NCBI GenBank assembly: GCA_037178625.1 | Contig: CM074143.1 | Coordinates: 496,001 to 560,000 of the forward strand | Direction: 5' to 3' | DNA length: 64,000 bases | Source of the DNA: Skeletonema tropicum | Lineage: Eukaryota; Bacillariophyta; Thalassiosirophyceae; Thalassiosirales; Thalassiosiraceae | Part shown: piece by piece, positions 57,775 to 64,000 of the stretch | Layout of the letters: each line of letters begins with the position of its first letter | Numbering within the stretch: position 1 is the first letter of the stretch | Notes under the pieces: model-generated | The model's input: the letters and a program-made list of their open reading frames with translations, nothing else | The model's database searches: none | Told to the model about the DNA's origin: nothing | Position numbers and translations under genes: made by a program

Positions 57775-58065
57775 ATGGCAAGGGGGAAAAGATCGGAAGC
57801 AAACGAGAAGAAGAAAGAAAGGAGGAGGGGGAAGAAGAAGGGCACGTTGAAGACAATCAAAGAGGGAAAGGACGAAGACAATAGCGTAGGTGAAAGCGAA
57901 GAAGAAGATGCAGAGAGGACCCAGTCGGAGAGCGGGTCGGGTGAGGAGTCGGATAGCGAGTCAGACAATGAGTCAGATGAAGAGTCGGATACAGACTCCG
58001 ATGAATATGATGAAAATGATCAAAATAATGGTCGCAAGAGAAGCCATCACAAAATGAGCAAATGA
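57775..58065 (+). CDS. Small Lys/Glu/Ser/Asp-rich ORF
   Basis: A 96-residue frame with a basic start (MARGKRSEANEKKKERRRGK) and an acidic Ser/Asp/Glu-rich tail. It directly follows the nuclease-like relic and may be its decayed C-terminal tail or a low-complexity frame. Function unknown. Confidence 0.3.
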   Translation: MARGKRSEANEKKKERRRGKKKGTLKTIKEGKDEDNSVGESEEEDAERTQSESGSGEESDSESDNESDEESDTDSDEYDENDQNNGRKRSHHKMSK

Positions 58066-58759
58066 TACAATAACAATACGATAATGGGAAGAGAGGCAAC
58101 ATGAGAAGTTCACCGGGCGGGACCGGGACAAGAGATACACGAGAATAGATACATATCACATGAACATAGATATTCATTACATAGAACACAATATATACAG
58201 CCTTCGCACACTGACAACCGGCCCTCCACACCCCCCACTCATTGTAGCGAAGGTGTAGACGTGCAATGGAAGCATTTTCGGGCCGTCGAGGTCCAAAGAA
58301 TGCCCATTTTGTAGGTATTCAAAATTCTCATTTTTCCTCGAAAAACCCCACCAAAATCATATCTACAATATCGGTGCCTAGAGACAACTAATGACCAAAA
58401 TGGGAAAAACTGAGCACAAGGCATTGGTCGCACGAGTGTATAGAAGACGTCTGTAAACTTTTTTGGGTCATTGCAACAATTATTCACCGAGCGTCCCATT
58501 TTGGGACTCTTGAGAAGTAGCAAAATTTTTTCGCAGTTTAAAATCTCATCATGGATATGGGATCGATAATGCTATGGTTTGCCTTCGGATTCGTCATGTC
58601 AGATGCACTTTTTCAAGATTTTTTTAAATGTTTGTGCGTGATTACAGCAAATATCGCAGCAATTGAACGGAGCACCACCACCAGCCGTACAAGATACATT
58701 CCAAACGATATAAATAGAAAGTTATTGGTCTTACAACTTACAGCATCGGCATATTATTG
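58066..58759. other. No gene seen
   Basis: Non-coding. The stretch just before the next element (about 58700-58725, ATAGAAAGTTATTGGTC) resembles the core motif of the other small elements. Confidence 0.4.
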
Positions 58760-59124
58760 GCCAATATCCCAACCATTTTTTGAAAACGGCACTTTTGTGC
58801 CGTTTTCCGTAGAGCTCTGGTATGTTTCTACGTGTGAGGCAAAACGGCACTTTTGTGCCGTTTTGCTACTCCGACGAAGGCCTCGTGCAATTGTTAGAAC
58901 AAAGCATGAGCCATTGTGTGGCCTTAAGGTTACTTTCTTGCGTAGAAGGGCTACAGGTTTGTAAGGGAAAACACAAAAGGAGCTGTACTTTACTCGCTAG
59001 CTTTGACACTAACAAGTCGGAGTAGCAAAACGGCACTTTTGTGCCGTTTTCATGCCCTTGCGGTGCTGAGCCCATTGGCAAAACGGCACAAAAGTGCCGT
59101 TTTCAAAATGGTTGGGATATTGGC
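58760..59124. mobile_element. MITE with four CGGCAC/GTGCCG palindromes
   Basis: A 365-bp element with inverted ends GCCAATATCCCAACCATTTT and its complement. Four perfect palindromes with arms AAAACGGCAC and GTGCCGTTTT and a 4-base centre (TTTT, or AAAA in the last) lie at 58783-58806, 58841-58864, 59027-59050 and 59080-59103. It is homologous along its length to 20452-20794. No coding capacity. Confidence 0.85.
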
Positions 59125-60775
59125 GTAGTACCTACCATATATGCCAGATTTTCTGCGACGCAACAAGATTTGGCTGGGTGTTGGGGTGAAAAATACCTGT
59201 TTATATCCAAAATGACGTTTGTTGTGTTCGATATCGGCTTTTCTATCCGTGCGGCGCCGCATCGCCGCATGCGGCGAATAGCGCGCCGACTACATAGCAA
59301 GATACATATCCCTACCTACCCCTATGTGCGGGTTATCCCGCATTTAGAATCTATGTGCGGGTTATAACCTCACTTAGCAATGTGTTGCTAATGGATGCCA
59401 TAGACGCCACCAACCGTCTAACCCCTGCATCAGGATCATCAACTGGACCAATATGATCAATGTTGACCGTTGGTTTGGGCCGCGGTAGTGTGTGTGGGGT
59501 TGTGGTGTAGCCTCATTACACGGCACCGGCCATCATCTTTTTCAGCCGTCGCCAAGCAGTTGTGGTGATGATTACGTCAACCACAAACGTCCGTCTCGTC
59601 TCCTCTTCATCACGCGATGATACTTTATATATATGGGGATGTTTCGGTGCCAGTATTCCTTCGGTTTGGGCTTGTATTCATGCTGAATTCGATAATCGCC
59701 GCTCGGTATTATTTTCCGGCCACAATAATAATCTTCGATCATCGATAAATGAAATGATTTAGATGGCCAGCACACGATAGTGAGGGCAGCCAAATTGAAC
59801 AATAAAGTATTATGGATGCTCTGGGCTTGCGGAATGGACACAACTATTGCTGTTATGATGAGTCAACATATAATGCAAAGATATATCTTCATTCCAGCAT
59901 GTATCAACTCTAAAGTAGAGGTAATATCAACGCCATCGAGGGCAAAGTATCAGTTGAAATCAAAGTAATAGCAAGCCCGTGATACCTGCTGACGTTGATG
60001 ATGATTGGTTCTGGATATAGAAGCATTCTGCGTAGTGCGTAGCTCCTATTGCTGTGGACAACAGGTCTACCATGGTCAAGATCTGCTGGTGGTATCTATT
60101 CTACGAGTAAGTTAGCTAGTATTACGTACTTATAAGTACTTACTCTTTCTATGTGCGGGTTTTTCCCCTCCCGCCATTTCTTCTCGCGATAAAAATACGC
60201 ACAAAAAACCGTATATGTATAGGGGGATATATTATATAGCTCAGCTCTATAGGTTATTTCTGTGTTACGGTAAACTTCGTATCACTGGTGTTTGGTGTTG
60301 TATAAACAAGAAAAGCCTCTTCTCCTGGAAAAGGCGCATTTTTTGCCAGCATTTCAACGTAGGAACTAGTATGCATTGCTCATGGGGTAGAGCATTTGAT
60401 GAAGTTTTGTAAGTTGACCGCACACTACAGGTCTCGGTTATCTTCTCTACTCAGCGATGGTTGGTTGATGGTATGTTTGGGATGATGGGAGGGGTGAAAG
60501 CAAGTGATTTGTGTATGTGGTATCTATGATTATGTACTTTGATGTATGTAGGAACTGAGACTTCGAGATAACGTCTTCCTCTCTACATAACTTAAAGTAC
60601 CATAATCGTACATAATAGTACCACACATCACTTTCAAACGCACTCATTTGACATCCATTCTTCCACACTACCATAACTTCTTTAGACCCAATCAACCTTC
60701 TGAATGCTATCGTAGATGCGAGACCTGTAGTGTGGTTGACCGTATCACATACCACAACTTTCATCTCGCTCAGCT
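59125..60775. other. Non-coding region with repeat fragments
   Basis: It holds the GC-rich repeat end at 59269-59289, the word CTATGTGCGGGTT three times (about 59324, 59351 and 60150; the first forms the hairpin TGCGGG-TTAT-CCCGCA), and short unsupported frames. The last few hundred bases are the upstream region of the TPR gene. Confidence 0.5.
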
Positions 60776-63769
60776 ATGGTCAAAACAGCGGCAGCGGCGG
60801 CAGCAGCAGCCGAATGTCATTATCAATCAGGCCGTTTCTCCCAAGCTGCCATTGAGATCCAGCGGTGCTGCAAGAAGGAGGAGCGATTATTAGATGACGT
60901 CGATCTGAATATCAAATTACGTGGAGGCAATTCGGAGGGTTCACCATCGTCATCAGTGCCATGTGGTGATAGTGATAAAACTGGTGGTGGGAACGAAAGA
61001 GAGATTATTCTAGCAACTGACGACGATGACGATGATGGTATCAATGTCGATAATAATCATGACATATCGTCACACAACGACAATACCATCGTTCGAGTGG
61101 AACTCATCGCATTATCATCCTCGGCTCACCGTGCCGATTTGGCCATGTGCCAATTCCGCTCTGCACGTTCCAACACTAAATCCACAGCGGATGATTCCGC
61201 AGCACAAACGCCATTGGGGGGAAGGGATACTAACAACCAAAACACGATGGATAACAATACAAACGATGACATGTCAAACAAACTAACAAGTAATAATGAC
61301 ACAACCCCCACAATACAACAACTATGGCAGAGAGCCAAACAAACCAATCGAGAATATAGAACTGCATTACGGGGGGCGGCAATGTCACTTGTCCATACTA
61401 CATCCAGTCTACATCAGTCGGATACTACTAGGATCCATGACAGTGGTGAATATGAATCGATTGGGAATGCAATGAAATCAACTGTATTGGCAATCCTCAT
61501 GGCGGGCGTGGCTGCGTCCCATTTATATTTGTGTCAAGGTGAATTCGATAGCGGTAATACGAATGAAGGTGGTTCAATGAATGACCAGCGGTGTGGGAAG
61601 AATGGCAATTGCAACAATGCTTGGAAAGTGTTGGTAAATTCAGCTGTACTGGCGGCTGATTTGATGATGGCTAGAAGAGAGCTTCTACGTAACTACCATG
61701 GTGATGCAATGGACGTTGATATATCAACTGATGTGGCAAAGGGAACTTCGGCAACATCATCTTCTCTGTTGGAAGAATCTCTCGTCATTCTCAATGATAC
61801 ATTATTCACCACTGCTATGCACCAAAACAAAAATGGATTGGAAAAGGAACGGGATGTCGTGGCAATGCAGTCGTTTCGTACAGCACTCAAGGTTGCAGCA
61901 TTATCATGTGGAAAGGTAATCCTCTCCCCCACTGTAGAAGAAGGTCAATCAAGTAGTAATTCAAATGAGCCTCGCAAGAAGCGTCAAAAGAGTCATCAGG
62001 GGGTAGCTCCTACCACAATATCGAATAGGGATAACAACGTGTGGAGTGTAAAGTATACCACCCACTTCAATCCGATACTACACAGCCGTGAAAGAATTGT
62101 GGATGCATTATCCTTTCATTGTGCTTGTACGAAATATTCTTGTGGTGATGGAGCAAAGCTACGTGACAAACGAAAGATTTGTTTGGAGGAGGGGAAGATG
62201 TGGGAAGAACAGTCCAGCAGTGGTTTGTTTCATGATACTTTGGCGAGTACAGGTGGGGTTGATGGATGGTGTACTGGATATGCATGGAAGATGAAGCATT
62301 GTCTGGAAGGGTTGGATGTTGTATCGTTGTTATCGATGTCACAACAGTTACCCGCATCTAATGTCGAGGAGAACACCATCCGCTCTCTTGAAATGATGGC
62401 ACATTCATCAAGATTTACATGTGACCTGCTTGGATGCATTTACGCTAGACGGGGGAACATGGCGCAAGCTCTTGATATGTTCCAATCCTCCTTGGAATGT
62501 ACTTCATCCGATGATTCCGATGAAGAGTCTGCACAGAGGCGTACCATTGTGAATATGTCATTGTGCTTCCTTGCGTTGGGTGAGGCGAATACTCCGTTGG
62601 AACTGCTGCTTCATCTTTGGACAACGTCATCGTCTGGATCATCCAACTTGGTGATTGGGCCGAGGCTACGGTCGGTGGAGATGTTGCTTACTTCTCATAG
62701 TGCCAAAGTTGTTGCAAATAGTACTGCGGCGAAGAAGTCTGGTGATCATCGGAGCAAAGAGCAGCTGCTATGGATGTTATTTTACGCATCATCACTATCG
62801 CAAGACTGGGCCACTTGCCTCAATTGCACAGAAGAAATTATGAAAGGCTCTCTCTCCTCAAACCGAGAAGACAATTGCATTGTTATTTCACGTGTCTTTG
62901 CCTTGTTGCAATGCCGCCGTCCATCCACTGCACAAGAACTGATTCGTAATCTCATTCCAAAATTGAAGACGATGAGAAGTAGCACTAACGGTAATTCTGT
63001 AAGCCGTCTATCTGCAGAGCTCATGCTGGTTGTGGCTCAGTTGTATAATGTTGATGCGTACCTTTTGCAAGAAAGGAGTTTGGATCACACGGGTGGGAAA
63101 GATACTCTATTGAACTTCATCCAGTGTACCAGCAAGTCTCTCTCCACAATCGAGCTGCAAGTTGAAGCTAGCTCGTCGCTTTGGATTGAGCTTCAAATTT
63201 TAGTGACGAATAATCAAGGCGTCGCACTAATTGTGGAAGGAGATTCTGTCGGGGCACTTGGATGCTTCCGCAAAGCCACTCAGTTGCTCCAGTCGAGATT
63301 AGCGAATGATCGCAAAGGCTTGCAGCACTTGCCCTGGTTGCTAATACCAACCTACTTTAATCTATCACTCATTTTGCTGCGGGATGGTCTTGTAGAGGAG
63401 AGCGCACGGTCGTGGCTTTTTGCCCGCAAACACCTTCCCTATTGGGAGAAGGCTATACGAGGGGACAGTGAGACCCTAAAGAAGCTTCGTGATTTTCACA
63501 CGGTGGCCATCAATCGTCATGTAATCCTAATGGCGAAGCGTAGCATACAACGTGAAGCTGCGGTATGGGATCAAGAAAATATCATGGAGTGGGTCCCCCC
63601 TTCGTTTGAATCAGCTGGTGCTAATGATGAACAATTATCTCTTGTTGGTGGAGTAGATGCATCGCAAGTGATTGCATTGGATGTCATCCTGTTACGATTC
63701 GCAATCTCTTTTGCAGAGAGAAAGGCGGCTGCTTCATTCCGCAGAAGCGTTGGTAGCATTGGATACTGA
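60776..63769 (+). CDS. TPR-like protein, 997 residues
   Basis: A single-exon ATG frame with a poly-Ala start. Residues 2-35 (TAAAAAAAAECHYQSGRFSQ, then AAIEIQRCC) look like a first TPR helix pair. There follows an Asp/Asn/Ser-rich low-complexity region (about 60-190) and a helical body. TPR-like units are RFTCDLLGCIYARRGNMAQA with LDMFQSSL (about 545-570), NQGVALIVEGDSVGALGCFR with KATQLL (about 820-845) and YFNLSLILLRDGLVEESARS (about 862-881). A basic KKRQKS patch near 405 could be a nuclear signal. The spread of weak TPRs resembles scaffold proteins such as CNOT10 or FANCG, but I cannot assign it. No intron is needed. Confidence 0.75.
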   Translation: MVKTAAAAAAAAECHYQSGRFSQAAIEIQRCCKKEERLLDDVDLNIKLRGGNSEGSPSSSVPCGDSDKTGGGNEREIILATDDDDDDGINVDNNHDISSHNDNTIVRVELIALSSSAHRADLAMCQFRSARSNTKSTADDSAAQTPLGGRDTNNQNTMDNNTNDDMSNKLTSNNDTTPTIQQLWQRAKQTNREYRTALRGAAMSLVHTTSSLHQSDTTRIHDSGEYESIGNAMKSTVLAILMAGVAASHLYLCQGEFDSGNTNEGGSMNDQRCGKNGNCNNAWKVLVNSAVLAADLMMARRELLRNYHGDAMDVDISTDVAKGTSATSSSLLEESLVILNDTLFTTAMHQNKNGLEKERDVVAMQSFRTALKVAALSCGKVILSPTVEEGQSSSNSNEPRKKRQKSHQGVAPTTISNRDNNVWSVKYTTHFNPILHSRERIVDALSFHCACTKYSCGDGAKLRDKRKICLEEGKMWEEQSSSGLFHDTLASTGGVDGWCTGYAWKMKHCLEGLDVVSLLSMSQQLPASNVEENTIRSLEMMAHSSRFTCDLLGCIYARRGNMAQALDMFQSSLECTSSDDSDEESAQRRTIVNMSLCFLALGEANTPLELLLHLWTTSSSGSSNLVIGPRLRSVEMLLTSHSAKVVANSTAAKKSGDHRSKEQLLWMLFYASSLSQDWATCLNCTEEIMKGSLSSNREDNCIVISRVFALLQCRRPSTAQELIRNLIPKLKTMRSSTNGNSVSRLSAELMLVVAQLYNVDAYLLQERSLDHTGGKDTLLNFIQCTSKSLSTIELQVEASSSLWIELQILVTNNQGVALIVEGDSVGALGCFRKATQLLQSRLANDRKGLQHLPWLLIPTYFNLSLILLRDGLVEESARSWLFARKHLPYWEKAIRGDSETLKKLRDFHTVAINRHVILMAKRSIQREAAVWDQENIMEWVPPSFESAGANDEQLSLVGGVDASQVIALDVILLRFAISFAERKAAASFRRSVGSIGY

Positions 63770-64000
63770 GGAGTGATGGTGGTGTTGCATTCTTTGTTGT
63801 CAACTACCTGATGCAAAATTTCGATCAATTCTTCATTCACCTAAATAAAACGTTACATAAACATAATAAATTTTGGTCAGCACTTCTCTTTCATTTATTC
63901 TTCTTCGAATGTGCGCTCAACCAGCTTCCCGAGTGGCATACGACAGTAACGAACTCGGTATCAAGATGTTATTCAACACACGCCTAGCAAATCCCTTTCG
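63770..64000. other. Intergenic, no feature seen
   Basis: 3' flank of the TPR gene up to the window edge. Confidence 0.5.

Overview
The window looks like nuclear DNA of a diatom, most likely a centric one of the Thalassiosirales type. The reasons are spliced genes with short GT-AG introns of about 90-330 bp, a very long Pro/Ser repeat surface protein of the kind diatoms carry, a JMJD6-type JmjC protein with an F-box, a large ankyrin/SF1-helicase protein, and a dense load of Crypton, PIF1/Helitron, LTR-like and MITE-like relics. I see no bacterial operon structure, rRNA, tRNA or CRISPR array.

Layout. 1-7 kb holds no firm gene. It has a stretch with 11 copies of one G-rich heptamer (1.3-3.9 kb), a PIF1-like helicase relic (4.3-4.8 kb), a 1.4 kb element with terminal inverted repeats (5.0-6.4 kb) and a small 159-residue ORF. 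7.4-14.8 kb is a 2-exon gene for a protein of about 2433 residues with SH3-like segments, ankyrin-like repeats, an IQ motif and a UvrD/SF1 helicase (TRANK1-like). A second copy lies at 27.7-35.2 kb with the same intron and one frameshift. The 12.9 kb between the copies holds a non-coding LTR-like element interrupted by a MITE, a MITE with four palindromes, a 673-bp fold-back element, a three-exon minus-strand gene not visible as one ORF, and a decayed Crypton tyrosine recombinase.

35.7-38.1 kb is a three-exon F-box/JmjC gene, facing a membrane-anchored sulfotransferase-like gene (38.5-39.7 kb, minus). 39.8-44.4 kb is a long inverted repeat with arms of about 1.4 kb, whose right arm is split by a 1.6 kb insertion. 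45.6-51.6 kb encodes a type II membrane or secreted protein with about 70 Pro/Ser repeats; its reading frame has one in-frame TGA near the N terminus. 52-60 kb is mainly mobile-element debris, including a nuclease-like relic and a second four-palindrome MITE. 60.8-63.8 kb is a single-exon TPR-like gene.

The most unusual signal is in the small elements. Two homologous MITEs (20452-20794 and 58760-59124) each carry four palindromes at the same relative places. Within each element the palindromes share one arm word, and between the elements the arm word differs by the same two base-pair changes at essentially every arm, with pairing kept. Other elements in the window each have their own private palindrome word. 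This suggests either recognition of element-specific sites by a matching factor or strong homogenisation.
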